Source: Pluralibacter sp. UBA7423 (GTDB lineage Bacteria > Pseudomonadota > Gammaproteobacteria > Enterobacterales > Enterobacteriaceae). From it: 64,000 nucleotides of DNA. This document shows positions 19,631 to 30,786 of this stretch, piece after piece; within the stretch, counting starts at the first letter, position 1, and every line of letters starts with the position of its first letter. Below the pieces are notes generated by a model that was not told the DNA's origin, made no database searches, and was given only the letters and a program-made list of their open reading frames with translations. The position numbers and the translations under genes were made by a program. The stretch lies in the NCBI GenBank assembly GCA_002470465.1, contig DKMD01000037.1, forward strand, positions 17,148-81,147, written 5' to 3'.

Positions 19631-20162
19631 AATGACCCCGACGCGTGAGCGAACCGTAGAGGAAAGTATGGTCGCTTCCGGGCAGACCGTAAGTGACTGA
19701 TGAAAAAATAGTGACAGGAAGTTATAGAGATATATCCCAACCAGCCCGGGCCGGGTTTCACATTTTATTAAACCTGCATGCCCATCATATGAGCATACAT
19801 TTTTCATAATCGACAAAGATCGTCTCAGAGCACACCAAATAACAGATGATTAGCGTCGTTGAAAACATCAGTCGTCTAAGTTCACCTTAGATCGAGTGCT
19901 GTTTTATGCCTCCCCCATGTCCCATCATCGAAGCTTTACGAGCGCGTTTCCAAAGTTACTATCCCCTATATTTTCTCCTTCCGCCGTTCCCGGCGGGAAT
20001 CTCAGCAAACCATGACATCAGGACGATGAAACAGAAAACCTATCACTACCTTCAGTTCCAGGCTGAGGGTAGTGATGTCGTTACTTCCGCAGTCAGCGAG
20101 GTTTATTGCTTAGTAAAAGAAGATGTAGTCTTACCTGATAAACCTTGAATTGCCGTCAACGC
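19631..20162. other. Gene-poor stretch at the left of the prophage scar
   Basis: About 530 bp. A plus-strand frame at 19906-20148 (80 codons; the ATG at 20026 would give 40) shows no recognisable family and no good ribosome site. The DNA is AT-richer than the flagellar genes on both sides. I see no convincing gene, only probable remnant sequence. Confidence 0.4.
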
Positions 20163-20462
20163 CTAAAATCGAAAAGGTAGCATTGCGCGGATTTCACTAA
20201 ACCAATGGTTGACTGCGGGGATTTCCTCCAGGAGCCAGAAACCTAACACAATCATCACAATACCCATTACCAGATGAAAAATAATGCTGAACCAGAATTC
20301 AATAGGTTTGTCATCTTTATGAATGTACTCCTTTCGGCTCGTTCCTTTGAATGTTTTGGTATAAACGCCACGACGACAGTAGATAAATGATTGAGCCAAG
20401 GAGATTGGACCAACCAAAAAAGCTGCGCATACGGTGAACCAATATTGAAAACCCATCGCCAT
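20163..20462 (-). CDS. Small two-helix membrane protein, unknown
   Basis: 99 residues with two hydrophobic helices, about 5-27 (FQYWFTVCAAFLVGPISLA) and 56-77 (FSIIFHLVMGIVMIVLGFWLL), separated by a charged loop. No family recognised. It lies in the foreign segment between the yedD region and fliE, next to an integrase remnant, so it may be a surviving prophage or island gene. The start could be the second Met at residue 3. Confidence 0.5.
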   Translation of the reverse strand: MAMGFQYWFTVCAAFLVGPISLAQSFIYCRRGVYTKTFKGTSRKEYIHKDDKPIEFWFSIIFHLVMGIVMIVLGFWLLEEIPAVNHWFSEIRAMLPFRF

Positions 20463-20698
20463 TCAATCCATTTAATGATTTTTCCCATTATTGCACAGGT
20501 AGTTCAGATTCCGCTCAGGATGGCATAAGCATCCGCTACTCACTCGAACGTGTCGGCATAGTGGTTAAACCTGGACGGCATCAGCAAACGTTCGTGGATG
20601 TATCTACCTTCACCGCGGCTGTGAGCGCACCTACACCAAAGTCCTTCTGATGGAAGAATATTTGAATGGTCGCAGCGACGGATTTAAACACTGAATGG

Positions 20699-21049
20699 TT
20701 ATTTGTTTGGTCCGTGCGGAGCAAGACGGAATTCCAACTGATAAAGTTTTCCATCCGGAGCTTTAAAGTCGACGTCAAAAGAGCCCGGCGGGTTAAACGG
20801 ATCTGGAACGTTTCTCGCTATACACGTTGACCGCCAGGCTATATGGCCGTTTTTTCCCAAGCCAAGTGAGCGTGACTTCCACCAGTCGTACCATGACTGG
20901 TCTGTTGGCTGGTCACTGCCCTTCTCTCTTACGAACCAATGATTCCGCTTCGATCTCTTTCCCATTTCACGAGTGGAGTACATCGGGGATGGAAGCTTTT
21001 TGTCTATCAGCATCTGACGTGCCTGATTATGCATTAACGAGAAATGCAT
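20699..21049 (-). CDS. Hypothetical protein in the prophage scar
   Basis: 116 residues from ATG 21049, or 121 from GTG 21064. The soluble protein is rich in Trp, Lys and Arg (QSWYDWWKSRS) and ends in a beta-like stretch, DFKAPDGKLYQLEFRLAPHG. Not recognised. It converges toward the two-helix membrane gene and overlaps nothing. Could be an orphan cargo gene or part of a longer broken gene. Confidence 0.45.
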   Translation of the reverse strand: MHFSLMHNQARQMLIDKKLPSPMYSTREMGKRSKRNHWFVREKGSDQPTDQSWYDWWKSRSLGLGKNGHIAWRSTCIARNVPDPFNPPGSFDVDFKAPDGKLYQLEFRLAPHGPNK

Positions 21050-21086
21050 TTTGGTCACTCTCACGCCTGTTAATCAAGGAAAAATC

Positions 21087-21455
21087 ATGAGCGAGTTTGC
21101 GCTTATTGAAATCAAGCCGGAACCTGCTCCAATGCTTTACATCACAAATGGCCTTGACGTTTACCTTGAGCAAATCTGTCAGACAGATCGGGCTGGTGTC
21201 CGCAAGGCGGCACCATCAATTACATCCGCGAGACGCTACCAGTCCCGAAATACGGATGCATGCTGGTCGTTGGCTGCCGGTGCTAACCCGAACTTCATCG
21301 CGAAGCAAATGGGCCACACCGACGCGCAAATGGTTTACCGGGTGTACGGATCCTGGATGGCTGAAAATAACCAGGACCAGGTACTCATCCTCAACCAGAA
21401 ATTGAGTGAGTTTGCCCCATCCATGCCCCACGCAGTGGGATCAGATGGATATTAA
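21087..21455 (+). pseudogene. Prophage remnant: phage N-terminus fused to an integrase tail
   Basis: A 122-codon frame behind AAGGAAAAATC. Residues 1-30 (MSEFALIEIKPEPAPMLYIT...) look like the start of a small lambdoid phage protein. From about residue 55 the sequence is the C-terminal tip of a tyrosine recombinase: CWSLAAGANPNFIAKQMGH, then DAQMVYRVYGSWM with the terminal His and Tyr positions. The upstream R-H box is degenerate (SRNTDACW for RHxYACW). This looks like a deletion joint left after most of a prophage was lost, not a working enzyme. Confidence 0.65.
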
Positions 21456-21481
21456 TTATAAATATCATTAGGTTATCTAAC

Positions 21482-21793
21482 CTAAACCTGCATCCCCATC
21501 ACTTCCTGGTAAGCCGACACCAGTTTGTTACGCACCTGAATGCCCATCTGCAAAGAAACAGACGATTTTTGCAGGTCGGTCATCACATCGTTCAATGCCA
21601 CGCCCGGCTCGCCTAAGGCAAATTTCTCCGCCTGCGCTTTGGCACTGTTTTGCGTTTCGCTGATGCGGTCCAGCGCGGCGTTGAGCTGCCCGGCGAAGCT
21701 GATAGTTGGCTGTTCTTCCACCTGCTGATTGCGGGCGACGCTGGCAGCAGCCTGCATTTGCGTCAGAACCCCTTCGATGCCTGTAATGGCCAT
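21482..21793 (-). CDS. fliE: Flagellar hook-basal body complex protein FliE
   Basis: 103-residue rod/MS-ring junction protein exported early by the flagellar type III system. It matches E. coli FliE (104) with [15 protein letters not shown] and the C-terminal [14 protein letters not shown]. Diverges from fliF; the 214-bp gap should hold FlhDC-dependent class II promoters for both. Confidence 0.95.
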   Translation of the reverse strand: MAITGIEGVLTQMQAAASVARNQQVEEQPTISFAGQLNAALDRISETQNSAKAQAEKFALGEPGVALNDVMTDLQKSSVSLQMGIQVRNKLVSAYQEVMGMQV

Positions 21794-22007
21794 TTTGATC
21801 CCCTGGTTGATGTCATGGGTGATGAGATTATCAGTTTGTCAATGAGATAAAGGCGCTAATTAACGTTAAAAAACCCGACTATTTGAGCGATGGAAAATTC
21901 GCGGAGGGCAAATAATGGCATCAGTACCCCTTTGCCTTTGCCGACCGGGAGTCAGCCTTGCTTTTGTACACGTTTAACGCCATCGACCTGGATTTACGAG
22001 GTGCGCA

Positions 22008-23684
22008 ATGAGCGCGACCGCGGCCACGCCACAATCTAAAATGCCAGAGTGGGTCGCTCGCCTGCGCGCTAACCCGAAAATTCCTCTTATGGTTGCCAGC
22101 GCTGCCGCAGTGGCAATCATCGTTGCGCTGGTGCTGTGGGCAAAGCAGCCTGACTACCGGACGCTGTTCAGCAATCTGACCGATCAGGACGGCGGCGCCA
22201 TCGTCACTCAGCTCCAGCAGATGAACATTCCCTATCGCTTTGCCGACAGCGGCGGCGCGATCGAAGTGCCTGCTGACAAAGTCCACGAGCTACGCTTGCG
22301 TCTGGCGCAGGCCGGGCTGCCGAAGGGCGGTGCGGTCGGCTTTGAGCTGCTGGATCAGGAAAAATTCGGCATCAGCCAGTTCAGCGAGCAGGTGAACTAC
22401 CAGCGTGCGCTGGAAGGCGAACTGGCCCGCACTATTGAAACCCTCGGTCCGGTGAAAAGCGCCCGCGTGCATCTCGCGATGCCAAAACCATCGCTGTTCG
22501 TGCGTGAGCAAAAACTCCCTTCTGCCTCCGTGACCCTGAACCTTGAGCCTGGCCGCGCGCTGGACGAAGGTCAAATCGCGGCGGTGGTGCATTTGGTTTC
22601 CAGCGCCGTGGCAGGCCTGCCGCCGGGTAACGTGACCTTGGTCGATCAGGGTGGCCATCTGCTGACCCAGTCGCAGACCGGCGATCGTGACCTCAACGAC
22701 GCGCAGCTGAAATACGCCTCCGATGTGGAAGGACGCGTGCAGCGTCGTATCGAATCAATTCTGTCGCCGATTGTTGGCAACGGCAACGTCCATGCGCAGG
22801 TCACCGCCCAGATCAACTTCGACAATAAAGAACAGACCGAAGAGCAGTATCGCCCGAACGGCGATACCAGCCAGGCGGTAATGCGTTCGCGTCAGGTGAA
22901 CGAAAGCGAGCAGGTTGGCAGCCCGAATCCGGGTGGCGTGCCGGGTGCGCTCTCCAACTCCCCTGCTCCGGCGCCGAATGCGCCAATCTCCACGCCACCG
23001 GCAAACCAGCAGGCAGGCGCGCAGGGGCAGCAGCGTACGACCAGCACCAATAACCAGAGCGGGCCGCGCAATAGTTCCCGCAACGAAACCACTAACTACG
23101 AAGTCGACCGCACCATTCGCCACACCAAAATGAACGTCGGCGACATTCAGCGCCTGTCGGTAGCGGTAGTGGTGAACTACAAGAATCTGCCCGACGGTAA
23201 GCCGCTGCCGCTGACCGCCGATCAGATGAAGCAGATTGAAGATCTGACCCGCGAAGCGATGGGCTATAACACGACCCGTGGCGACACCCTGAACGTGGTC
23301 AACTCGCCGTTTACCGCGGGTGATGAAACCGGTGGCGAACTGCCGTTCTGGCAGCAGCAGTCGTTTATCGATCAGCTGATGTCCGCCGGACGCTGGCTGC
23401 TGATTGCCCTGGTGGCGTGGATCCTGTGGCGCAAAGCGGTTCGTCCGCAGCTGCTGCGCCGCGAAGAGGAAGCCAAAGCCGCGCGCGAAGAAGCGAAGGT
23501 CGAGCGTGAAATCGCCGAGGCCGTGCAGGTTAACCTCAGCAAAGATGAACAGCAGCAGAGCCGTCGCGCCAACCAGCGCCTGAGTGCCGAAGTGATGAGT
23601 CAGCGTATTCGCGAAATGTCAGACAACGATCCGCGCGTCGTCGCGCTGGTCATTCGCCAGTGGATGAGTAACGACCATGAGTAA
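22008..23684 (+). CDS. fliF: Flagellar MS-ring protein FliF
   Basis: 558-residue inner-membrane ring protein (552 in E. coli) that anchors the motor and houses the export gate. Membrane helices lie near residues 27-45 ([19 protein letters not shown]) and 458-475 ([13 protein letters not shown]). The periplasmic ring-building motifs lie between, with a low-complexity Pro/Asn/Gln stretch at about 305-360. The C-terminal tail ([21 protein letters not shown]) binds FliG. It overlaps fliG by eight bases. First gene of fliFGHIJK. Confidence 0.96.
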   Translation: MSATAATPQSKMPEWVARLRANPKIPLMVASAAAVAIIVALVLWAKQPDYRTLFSNLTDQDGGAIVTQLQQMNIPYRFADSGGAIEVPADKVHELRLRLAQAGLPKGGAVGFELLDQEKFGISQFSEQVNYQRALEGELARTIETLGPVKSARVHLAMPKPSLFVREQKLPSASVTLNLEPGRALDEGQIAAVVHLVSSAVAGLPPGNVTLVDQGGHLLTQSQTGDRDLNDAQLKYASDVEGRVQRRIESILSPIVGNGNVHAQVTAQINFDNKEQTEEQYRPNGDTSQAVMRSRQVNESEQVGSPNPGGVPGALSNSPAPAPNAPISTPPANQQAGAQGQQRTTSTNNQSGPRNSSRNETTNYEVDRTIRHTKMNVGDIQRLSVAVVVNYKNLPDGKPLPLTADQMKQIEDLTREAMGYNTTRGDTLNVVNSPFTAGDETGGELPFWQQQSFIDQLMSAGRWLLIALVAWILWRKAVRPQLLRREEEAKAAREEAKVEREIAEAVQVNLSKDEQQQSRRANQRLSAEVMSQRIREMSDNDPRVVALVIRQWMSNDHE

Positions 23685-24678
23685 TTCAGCCCTTAGCGGT
23701 ACCGATAAAAGCGTCATCCTGCTGATGACCATTGGCGAAGACCGCGCGGCGGAGGTGTTCAAGCATCTCAACACGCGCGAAGTACAGACGCTCAGCGCGG
23801 CAATGGCCAACGTGCGCCAGATTTCCAACAAGCAGTTGACCGACGTGCTGGCAGAGTTTGAGCAGGAAGCCGAACAGTACGCGGCGCTGAACGTCAACGC
23901 CAACGAATACCTGCGTACCGTGCTGGTGAAAGCGCTGGGTGAAGAGCGCGCGGCAAGCCTGCTGGAAGATATTCTCGAAACCCGCGAAACCACCAGCGGC
24001 ATCGAAACGCTCAACTTTATGGAGCCGCAGAGCGCCGCCGACCTTATCCGCGACGAGCATCCGCAGATCATCGCCACCATTCTGGTTCACCTTAAGCGCG
24101 GCCAGGCGGCGGATATTCTGGCGCTGTTCGACGAACGCCTGCGTCACGACGTGATGCTGCGTATCGCCACCTTCGGCGGCGTGCAGCCGGCGGCGCTGGC
24201 GGAGCTGACCGAAGTGCTGAACAACCTGCTCGACGGCCAGAACCTCAAGCGCAGCAAAATGGGCGGCGTGAGAACGGCAGCCGAAATCATCAACCTGATG
24301 AAAACTCATCAGGAAGAAGCGGTCATCACCGCCGTGCGCGAATTCGACGGCGAGCTGGCACAAAAGATCATCGACGAGATGTTCCTGTTCGAAAACCTGG
24401 TCGAAGTGGACGACCGCAGCATTCAGCGCCTGCTGCAGGAAGTGGATTCCGAATCGCTGCTTATCGCCCTCAAAGGCGCCGAGCATCCGCTGCGCGAGAA
24501 ATTCCTGCGCAATATGTCGCAGCGTGCGGCGGATATCCTGCGCGACGACCTCGCCAACCGTGGCCCGGTGCGCCTGTCTCAGGTGGAAAACGAGCAGAAA
24601 GCGATTCTGCTTATTGTGCGTCGTCTGGCGGAAACCGGCGAGATGGTGATTGGCAGCGGAGACGATACCTATGTCTGA
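23677..24678 (+). CDS. fliG: Flagellar motor switch protein FliG
   Basis: 333-residue rotor protein joining the MS ring to the C-ring and interacting with MotA. The [13 protein letters not shown] middle-domain motif and the C-terminal torque helix with its charged residues ([23 protein letters not shown] split across it) are conserved. Two residues longer than E. coli near the N-terminus ([10 protein letters not shown]). Overlaps fliF and fliH. Confidence 0.97.
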   Translation: MSNSALSGTDKSVILLMTIGEDRAAEVFKHLNTREVQTLSAAMANVRQISNKQLTDVLAEFEQEAEQYAALNVNANEYLRTVLVKALGEERAASLLEDILETRETTSGIETLNFMEPQSAADLIRDEHPQIIATILVHLKRGQAADILALFDERLRHDVMLRIATFGGVQPAALAELTEVLNNLLDGQNLKRSKMGGVRTAAEIINLMKTHQEEAVITAVREFDGELAQKIIDEMFLFENLVEVDDRSIQRLLQEVDSESLLIALKGAEHPLREKFLRNMSQRAADILRDDLANRGPVRLSQVENEQKAILLIVRRLAETGEMVIGSGDDTYV

Positions 24679-25369
24679 TGCCACGCCGTGGAAAGTCTGG
24701 TTGCCTGATGACCTGGCCCCGCCGGTACAGGCCTTTGTACCGGAATTTACCGAACACACCGACGGTGAACCGGTAGATGAAATATCAGAAGAACAAAAGC
24801 TGCAGCAGCAGCTCGCGCAGATTCAGATGCAGGCTCATGAACAGGGCTATAGCGCCGGTCTGGCCGAAGGACGTGCCGCCGGGCAGTCTCAGGGCTATCA
24901 GGAAGGCTTAGCGCAGGGTCTGGAGCAGGGCCAGATGCAGGCTCAGCAGCAGCAGGTGCCTCTGCACGCGCGGATGCAGCAGCTGGTGAGTGAATTTCAG
25001 CATACGCTGGACGCGCTCGACAGCGTTATCGCCTCGCGTCTGATGCAGATGGCACTGGAAGCCGCCCGCCAGGTGATCGGCCAGGCGCCGGTTGTCGATA
25101 ACTCGGCGCTGATCAAACAGATTCAGGCCCTGCTGCAACAGGAACCGCTGTTCAGCGGTAAACCGCAGCTGCGCGTGCATCCGGATGATTTACAGCGCGT
25201 GGAAGAGATGGTTGGCGCCACGCTAAACCTGCACGGCTGGCGGCTGCGGGGCGATCCTTCCCTGCATCACGGCGGCTGCAAAGTGTCTGCCGATGAGGGC
25301 GATCTTGACGCCAGCGTAGCCACCCGCTGGCAGGAGCTGTGCCGCCTGGCCGCTCCGGGAGTCATCTGA
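24671..25369 (+). CDS. fliH: Flagellar export ATPase regulator FliH
   Basis: 232-residue stator/regulator of FliI. It has an N-terminal [12 protein letters not shown] motif that contacts the C-ring and FlhA, then Gln-rich glycine-repeat helices ([20 protein letters not shown] region, GxxxG repeats at about 55-85) and a C-terminal FliI-binding domain. ATG 24671 overlaps the end of fliG by eight bases; seven codons upstream are also open. The TGA overlaps the fliI ATG (TGATG). Confidence 0.95.
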   Translation: MSDATPWKVWLPDDLAPPVQAFVPEFTEHTDGEPVDEISEEQKLQQQLAQIQMQAHEQGYSAGLAEGRAAGQSQGYQEGLAQGLEQGQMQAQQQQVPLHARMQQLVSEFQHTLDALDSVIASRLMQMALEAARQVIGQAPVVDNSALIKQIQALLQQEPLFSGKPQLRVHPDDLQRVEEMVGATLNLHGWRLRGDPSLHHGGCKVSADEGDLDASVATRWQELCRLAAPGVI

Positions 25370-26739
25370 TGACCGCCCGTCTGACGCGCTGGCTCACCAC
25401 GCTCGATAACTTCGAGACAAAAATGGCGCAGCTCCCATCGGTGCGCCGCTACGGACGGCTGACCCGCGCCACCGGGCTGGTGCTGGAGGCCACCGGGCTG
25501 CAGCTGCCGCTCGGCGCGACCTGCGTGATTGAGCGTCTGGAAAACGGCGAAGTGCACGAAGTGGAGAGCGAAGTGGTCGGCTTTAACGGTCATCGCCTGT
25601 TTCTGATGCCGCTGGAAGAAGTGGAAGGCATTCTGCCCGGTGCTCGTGTCTATGCGCGCAATGCATCCGGCGACGGTTTGCAGAGCGGAAAGCAGCTTCC
25701 GCTTGGCCCGGCGCTGCTGGGACGCGTACTCGACGGCGCAGGAAAGCCGCTCGACGGCCTGCCCGCTCCGGACACAACCGAAACCGGCGCGCTGATCACC
25801 CAGCCGTTCAACCCCTTGCAGCGAACCCCGATTGAACACGTGCTGGACACTGGTGTGCGTCCCATTAACGCCCTGCTGACCGTGGGACGCGGCCAGCGCA
25901 TGGGCCTGTTTGCGGGCTCCGGCGTAGGGAAATCGGTACTGCTCGGCATGATGGCGCGCTACACCCAGGCCGATGTGATCGTGGTCGGGCTGATCGGTGA
26001 ACGTGGCCGTGAAGTAAAAGATTTTATCGAGAACATTCTTGGAGCAGATGGGCGTGCGCGCTCGGTGGTGATCGCCGCCCCGGCGGACGTCTCTCCCCTG
26101 CTCCGCATGCAGGGCGCGGCCTATGCCACGCGTATCGCCGAAGATTTTCGCGACCGCGGCCAGCACGTTTTGCTGATCATGGATTCTCTTACCCGTTACG
26201 CGATGGCCCAGCGTGAAATCGCGCTCGCCATCGGTGAACCGCCTGCCACCAAAGGTTATCCGCCTTCGGTGTTTGCGAAGCTGCCCGCACTGGTGGAACG
26301 CGCCGGGAACGGCATCAGCGGCGGTGGTTCGGTCACCGCCTTTTATACAGTGCTCACCGAGGGCGACGATCAGCAGGATCCGATTGCCGACTCAGCGCGT
26401 GCCATTCTCGACGGCCACATTGTGCTGTCCCGCCGTCTGGCGGAAGCGGGCCACTATCCGGCCATCGATATCGAAGCCTCCATCAGCCGCGCCATGACTG
26501 CGCTCATCACCGAGAAGCACTACGCGCGGGTGAGAAACTTCAAACAACTGCTCTCAAGCTTCCAGCGCAACCGCGACCTGGTGAGCGTCGGTGCGTACGC
26601 AAAGGGCAGCGACCCGATGCTCGACAAGGCCATTGCGCTGTGGCCACAGCTGGAGGGCTTTCTGCAACAGGGTATTTTCGAAAAAGCGGACTGGAATGAT
26701 TCCCTCCAGGCTCTGGACATCATCTTCCCGGCCGCTTAA
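25369..26739 (+). CDS. fliI: Flagellum-specific ATP synthase FliI
   Basis: 456-residue hexameric ATPase of the flagellar type III secretion apparatus, related to the F1 beta subunit. Walker A AGSGVGKS is at 182-189; [10 protein letters not shown] and the Walker B region [12 protein letters not shown] follow. One residue shorter than E. coli FliI. Ten upstream in-frame codons were rejected because TGATG coupling to fliH gives the family start MTARLTRW. Confidence 0.97.
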   Translation: MTARLTRWLTTLDNFETKMAQLPSVRRYGRLTRATGLVLEATGLQLPLGATCVIERLENGEVHEVESEVVGFNGHRLFLMPLEEVEGILPGARVYARNASGDGLQSGKQLPLGPALLGRVLDGAGKPLDGLPAPDTTETGALITQPFNPLQRTPIEHVLDTGVRPINALLTVGRGQRMGLFAGSGVGKSVLLGMMARYTQADVIVVGLIGERGREVKDFIENILGADGRARSVVIAAPADVSPLLRMQGAAYATRIAEDFRDRGQHVLLIMDSLTRYAMAQREIALAIGEPPATKGYPPSVFAKLPALVERAGNGISGGGSVTAFYTVLTEGDDQQDPIADSARAILDGHIVLSRRLAEAGHYPAIDIEASISRAMTALITEKHYARVRNFKQLLSSFQRNRDLVSVGAYAKGSDPMLDKAIALWPQLEGFLQQGIFEKADWNDSLQALDIIFPAA

Positions 26740-26751
26740 CAGGAGACCGAT

Positions 26752-27195
26752 ATGGCAGAACACGGTGCCTTAGCCACGCTGAAAGAGCTGGCGGAGAAGG
26801 AAGTCGACAATGCCGCCCTGCAGTTGGGTGAGATGCGACGCGGCTGCCAGCAGGCAGAAGAGCAGTTGAAGATGCTGATGGATTACCAGCTTGAGTATCA
26901 GACCAGCCTGAACGACACCCTGTCCCAGGGGATGGCAAGCCTGCGCTGGCAGAACTACCAGCAGTTTATCCAGACCCTGGAGAAGGCTATCGATCAGCAT
27001 CGCCAGCAGCTTCTGCAGTGGAACCGCAGAGTCGAACAGGCGCTCAGCGCCTGGCGTGAAAAAAAACAGCGTTTGCAGGCATGGCAGACGCTCCAGGACA
27101 GACAGGCCGCCGCCGAGCTGCTGGCGGAAAACCGTCTGGATCAGAAAAAAATGGATGAGTTCGCCCAGCGCGCCACCTTAAGGAAACCCGAATGA
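26752..27195 (+). CDS. fliJ: Flagellar export chaperone FliJ
   Basis: 147-residue two-helix coiled coil, very rich in Gln, Glu and Lys, which sits in the FliI hexamer like a gamma subunit and escorts export chaperones. An AGGAGACCGAT site precedes ATG 26752. Its stop overlaps the fliK start by four bases (ATGA). Length equals E. coli FliJ. Confidence 0.95.
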   Translation: MAEHGALATLKELAEKEVDNAALQLGEMRRGCQQAEEQLKMLMDYQLEYQTSLNDTLSQGMASLRWQNYQQFIQTLEKAIDQHRQQLLQWNRRVEQALSAWREKKQRLQAWQTLQDRQAAAELLAENRLDQKKMDEFAQRATLRKPE

Positions 27196-28409
27196 TTACT
27201 CTGCCGAAACTTCTCGTCAGTGACGCCGATATTCCAGGCGCGCAAACCGGCGTCACCGCCGGTGCCGATGCCGGGGACGCTCAGGACTTTTTTGCTCTGC
27301 TGGCCGGGGCGATGTCTGGCAAAACCGCGAAAGAGGGCAAGCTGACGCTCGCCGACCTGCAGGCCGCCAGTCAAAAGCTCCCTCAGGGAGAGGCAAAAGC
27401 CACGCTAAACCAGCTTCTCACACAGCAGGACGAAGGCGATACGCAGAAAATCGATCTGACCACCCTCACGGATGCTCAATCGGTGCTGAGTGCACTGACG
27501 CCGGAAGCCAAAAGCGACGTGGTGAAACAGCTGACCAAAGATCTGCAAAAAGCCGAAGACAAACCGACGCTGAGCGAAGAAGAACTGGCGGGCATCAGCG
27601 CACTGATGGCGATGCTGCCGCATACTGCTACGGCTACCACAACAGCCGCACCAGCCGCTTCAGGTGATGCCGTTACCCAGACGGCAGGCGCAGGCGTCAA
27701 AGGGTTTGCGGATCTCGCAACTGCGGCAACCGCTGTGGGCAGTACCGCCGGACACGCAGCCGGGAAAGAATTCACCCTCACGCAAACGGGTCATGGGGTG
27801 CAGGCCGTTCATACAGAGGATGCCGCCAGCCAGGCCACGCCGCTGGTCGCGTCTGTTGCCGCAAAAGCGGATGCAGACAGTTTCCTTTCTGCCGCAGTGC
27901 CTGTGGCGACCGCCGCACCGGCCATCAGCAACGCCACCGCCACGGTCAATACCCACCCGGTGGTGACCGTCAATTCTCAGCTCGGCACACCGGAATGGCA
28001 GCAAAACGTCAGCCAGCACATTACGCTGTTTACCCGCCAGGGCCAGCAAACGGCCGAGCTGAAGCTGCACCCGGAGAACCTGGGCCAGGTCAATATCACC
28101 CTGAAAATTGACGACAATCAGGCGCAAATCCAGATGGTTTCCCCGCACAGCCACGTGCGTGCGGCACTGGAAGCGGCAATTCCGACCCTGCGCACTCAGC
28201 TTGCAGACAACGGCATTCAGCTGTCGCAGAGCAACGTCAGCAGCGAAAGCTTTGCGGGACAGCAACAGCAATCTGCTTTCGGACAATCTTCATCGCAACG
28301 TTCTGCTGAAGGTCGGGCAAATCCTTCCGATAACGAAGAGACGCTGAGCGTTCCCGTCAGCCTGCAGGCGCAGGCTCGGGGCAACGGCACAGTTGACACG
28401 TTCGCCTAA
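27192..28409 (+). CDS. fliK: Flagellar hook-length control protein FliK
   Basis: 405-residue molecular ruler that sets hook length and triggers the FlhB specificity switch. The Ala/Thr/Gln-rich N-terminal two thirds are variable. The conserved C-terminal globular domain, about 270-370, shows [28 protein letters not shown] and [14 protein letters not shown]. It is as long as Salmonella FliK and about 30 residues longer than E. coli. Last gene of fliFGHIJK. Confidence 0.94.
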   Translation: MITLPKLLVSDADIPGAQTGVTAGADAGDAQDFFALLAGAMSGKTAKEGKLTLADLQAASQKLPQGEAKATLNQLLTQQDEGDTQKIDLTTLTDAQSVLSALTPEAKSDVVKQLTKDLQKAEDKPTLSEEELAGISALMAMLPHTATATTTAAPAASGDAVTQTAGAGVKGFADLATAATAVGSTAGHAAGKEFTLTQTGHGVQAVHTEDAASQATPLVASVAAKADADSFLSAAVPVATAAPAISNATATVNTHPVVTVNSQLGTPEWQQNVSQHITLFTRQGQQTAELKLHPENLGQVNITLKIDDNQAQIQMVSPHSHVRAALEAAIPTLRTQLADNGIQLSQSNVSSESFAGQQQQSAFGQSSSQRSAEGRANPSDNEETLSVPVSLQAQARGNGTVDTFA

Positions 28410-28514
28410 CGCCAGAGGTAGCACGATTATTCCCGTCTTTTCCGCCCTTTGAGCCGGACTTAAGTCGGGATAATCATCGGATAAGCAGTACCCATTAAAG
28501 GAAAGCCGTAACAG
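28410..28514 (+). promoter_or_regulatory. fliL operon upstream region
   Basis: 105-bp gap between fliK and fliL. It holds AT-rich patches and a GGATAATCATCGGATAA stretch that resembles a sigma-28 -10, but no clean TAAA-N15-GCCGATAA match. E. coli has class II and weak class III promoters here; I can only mark the region as the likely site. Confidence 0.4.
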
Positions 28515-28982
28515 ATGACTGACACCGCGATCGCAAAGAAAAGCAAGCGCTCAATCTGGATCCCGCTGCTGGTGCTGGTGACGCTCGCGGCCTGCGCAAC
28601 CGCAGGCTATAGCTACTGGCGTCTGCAGCAGCAACCTTCAGCGGAGGCGAAGAAAGAGGCTCCCCCGCCACCTGCCCCGGTATTCTGGGCGCTGGACACC
28701 TTCACGGTGAACCTGGGCGACGCCGATCGCGTGCTCTACATTGGTATTACGCTGCGCCTGAAGGACGAGGCGACCCGCACGCGTCTGAACGACTATCTGC
28801 CGGAAGTACGCAGCCGCCTGCTGCTGCTGTTCTCCCGTCAGGACGCCGCGAAGCTTGCGACCGACACCGGAAAACAGGATCTGGTGAACGCGATTAAACA
28901 GACACTTGCCCCACCGCTGGTCGCGGGTCAGCCGAAGCAGGAAGTGACTGACGTGCTGTATACAGCTTTCATTCTGCGGTAA
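28515..28982 (+). CDS. fliL: Flagellar basal body-associated protein FliL
   Basis: 155-residue single-pass inner-membrane protein next to the stators. The N-terminal helix is at about 14-33 ([20 protein letters not shown]), then a Pro-rich linker and a periplasmic stomatin-like domain ([11 protein letters not shown]...[10 protein letters not shown]). First gene of fliLMNOPQR. Matches E. coli FliL (154). Confidence 0.95.
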   Translation: MTDTAIAKKSKRSIWIPLLVLVTLAACATAGYSYWRLQQQPSAEAKKEAPPPPAPVFWALDTFTVNLGDADRVLYIGITLRLKDEATRTRLNDYLPEVRSRLLLLFSRQDAAKLATDTGKQDLVNAIKQTLAPPLVAGQPKQEVTDVLYTAFILR

Positions 28983-28986
28983 TCCC

Positions 28987-29991
28987 ATGGGCGACAGTAT
29001 TCTTTCTCAGGCCGAAATTGATGCGCTGCTGAACGGCGACAGCGACAAGAGCGACGAACCTCAGGCGGGCGCATCCGGCGACAGCGACATTCGTCCCTAC
29101 GATCCCAATACCCAGCGTCGCGTGGTGCGCGAGCGTTTACAGGCGCTGGAAATTATCAACGAGCGTTTTGCGCGCCAGTTCCGTATGGGACTGTTTAACC
29201 TGCTGCGTCGCAGCCCGGATATTACCGTCGGGGCAATCCGCATTCAGCCGTATCACGAGTTTGCCCGCAACCTGCCGGTGCCGACCAACCTGAACCTGAT
29301 CCACCTGAAGCCGCTGCGCGGCACGGGCCTGTTCGTGTTTTCGCCAAGCCTGGTGTTTATTGCCGTCGATAACCTGTTCGGCGGCGATGGACGCTTCCCG
29401 ACGAAAGTGGAAGGCCGCGAATTCACCCACACCGAGCAGCGCGTCATCAACCGCATGCTGAAGCTGGCGCTGGAAGGCTACAGCGACGCCTGGAAGGCGA
29501 TTAACCCGCTGGAGGTCGAGTACGTGCGTTCGGAGATGCAGGTGAAATTCACCAACATCACCACCTCGCCGAACGACATCGTGGTGAACACGCCGTTCCA
29601 TGTGGAAATTGGCAACCTGACCGGCGAGTTCAATATCTGCCTGCCGTTCAGCATGATCGAGCCGCTGCGCGAGCTGCTGGTCAACCCGCCGCTGGAGAAC
29701 TCCCGCAGTGAAGATCAGAACTGGCGTGAAAACCTGGTTCGCCAGGTTCAGCACTCCGAACTGGAGCTGGTGGCGAACTTCGCCGACATCTCCCTGCGCC
29801 TGTCGCAAATATTAAAACTACAGCCCGGCGATGTACTGCCGATCGACAAACCGGATCGCATTATCGCCCACGTGGACGGCGTGCCGGTGCTGACCAGCCA
29901 GTACGGCACGATAAACGGACAGTACGCGCTACGCGTTGAGCATTTGATTAACCCGATTTTGAACTCGCTGAACGAGGAACAGCCCAAATGA
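28987..29991 (+). CDS. fliM: Flagellar motor switch protein FliM
   Basis: 334-residue C-ring protein that binds CheY-P and changes rotation. The N-terminal CheY-binding peptide is present (ILSQAEIDALLNG, residues 4-16), followed by a CheC-like middle domain with GGDGRFPTK and a C-terminal SpoA domain like FliN. Four-base gap to fliL and four-base overlap with fliN. Same length as E. coli. Confidence 0.97.
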   Translation: MGDSILSQAEIDALLNGDSDKSDEPQAGASGDSDIRPYDPNTQRRVVRERLQALEIINERFARQFRMGLFNLLRRSPDITVGAIRIQPYHEFARNLPVPTNLNLIHLKPLRGTGLFVFSPSLVFIAVDNLFGGDGRFPTKVEGREFTHTEQRVINRMLKLALEGYSDAWKAINPLEVEYVRSEMQVKFTNITTSPNDIVVNTPFHVEIGNLTGEFNICLPFSMIEPLRELLVNPPLENSRSEDQNWRENLVRQVQHSELELVANFADISLRLSQILKLQPGDVLPIDKPDRIIAHVDGVPVLTSQYGTINGQYALRVEHLINPILNSLNEEQPK

Positions 29992-30401
29992 GTGATATGA
30001 ATAATCCGTCCGATGGCAACGCTGGCGATATGGACGATCTGTGGGCTGAAGCGTTGGGCGAACAGAAATCCGCTGGCGGCAAAAGCGCCGCCGATGCCGT
30101 GTTCCAGCAGTTAGGCGGCGGTGACGTCAGCGGCACATTGCAGGACATCGACCTGATTATGGATATTCCGGTCAAACTGACCGTTGAACTGGGCCGCACT
30201 CGTATGACCATCAAAGAGCTGCTGCGCCTGACGCAGGGTTCCGTGGTGTCGCTGGACGGCCTCGCGGGCGAGCCGCTGGATATCCTTATCAACGGCTATC
30301 TGATTGCCCAGGGCGAAGTGGTGGTGGTGGCCGATAAATACGGCGTACGCATCACGGATATTATTACGCCGTCTGAGCGTATGCGTCGCCTGAGCCGCTG
30401 A
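29988..30401 (+). CDS. fliN: Flagellar motor switch protein FliN
   Basis: 137-residue C-ring protein with an acidic N-terminus and a SpoA/SPOA domain at about 55-130 (IPVKLTVELGRTRMTIKELLRL, VVVADKYGVRI). It forms the bottom of the C-ring and docks FliH. Overlaps fliM by four bases. Identical in length to E. coli FliN. Confidence 0.97.
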   Translation: MSDMNNPSDGNAGDMDDLWAEALGEQKSAGGKSAADAVFQQLGGGDVSGTLQDIDLIMDIPVKLTVELGRTRMTIKELLRLTQGSVVSLDGLAGEPLDILINGYLIAQGEVVVVADKYGVRITDIITPSERMRRLSR

Positions 30402-30402
30402 T

Positions 30403-30786
30403 ATGAAACCCCAGGTCGTCGTTTCACAATCGGCTCCCACAGCAGCGCCCTCTTCCCCGCTGATTGCCGTCAGCGGTGCGCTGCTCGGCATTATTCTGCT
30501 GATCCTCGCTGCGGCGTGGCTCGCGAAGCGCTTTGGCTTTAACGGGGTGAAAAATAGCGCCACCAAAGAGCTGAAGGTCAGCGCCAGCGCGGCGCTGGGC
30601 CAGCGTGAGCGGGTGGTGATTATCGATGTTGAAGATGCGCGCCTGGTGCTGGGCGTGACCGCAAATCAGGTGTCACTGCTGCATAAGCTGCCGCCGAAAA
30701 CCGTTGACCCTGAAGCCCCGAATCCTGACGCCCCCGATTTTGCCTCACTGATGAAATCCGTGATTAAGCGTCCAGGGAGACTTTGA
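30403..30786 (+). CDS. fliO: Flagellar export-gate assembly protein FliO
   Basis: 127-residue protein with one membrane helix at about 22-43 ([25 protein letters not shown]) and a cytoplasmic beta domain ([20 protein letters not shown] split). It helps FliP assemble into the gate and is not a final gate part. Its stop overlaps the fliP ATG (TGATG). Confidence 0.93.
   Translation: MKPQVVVSQSAPTAAPSSPLIAVSGALLGIILLILAAAWLAKRFGFNGVKNSATKELKVSASAALGQRERVVIIDVEDARLVLGVTANQVSLLHKLPPKTVDPEAPNPDAPDFASLMKSVIKRPGRL

Noticed and set aside
20581-20778. 65-codon minus-strand frame in the prophage scar
   Set aside because: No start signal or family; overlaps the better-looking 20699-21049 gene.
23686-24759. 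357-codon minus-strand frame opposite fliG
   Set aside because: His/Gln-rich shadow of fliG; nothing recognisable.
25267-26166. 299-codon minus-strand frame opposite fliH/fliI
   Set aside because: Mirror of GC-rich coding DNA; the opposite strand encodes the unmistakable FliI ATPase.
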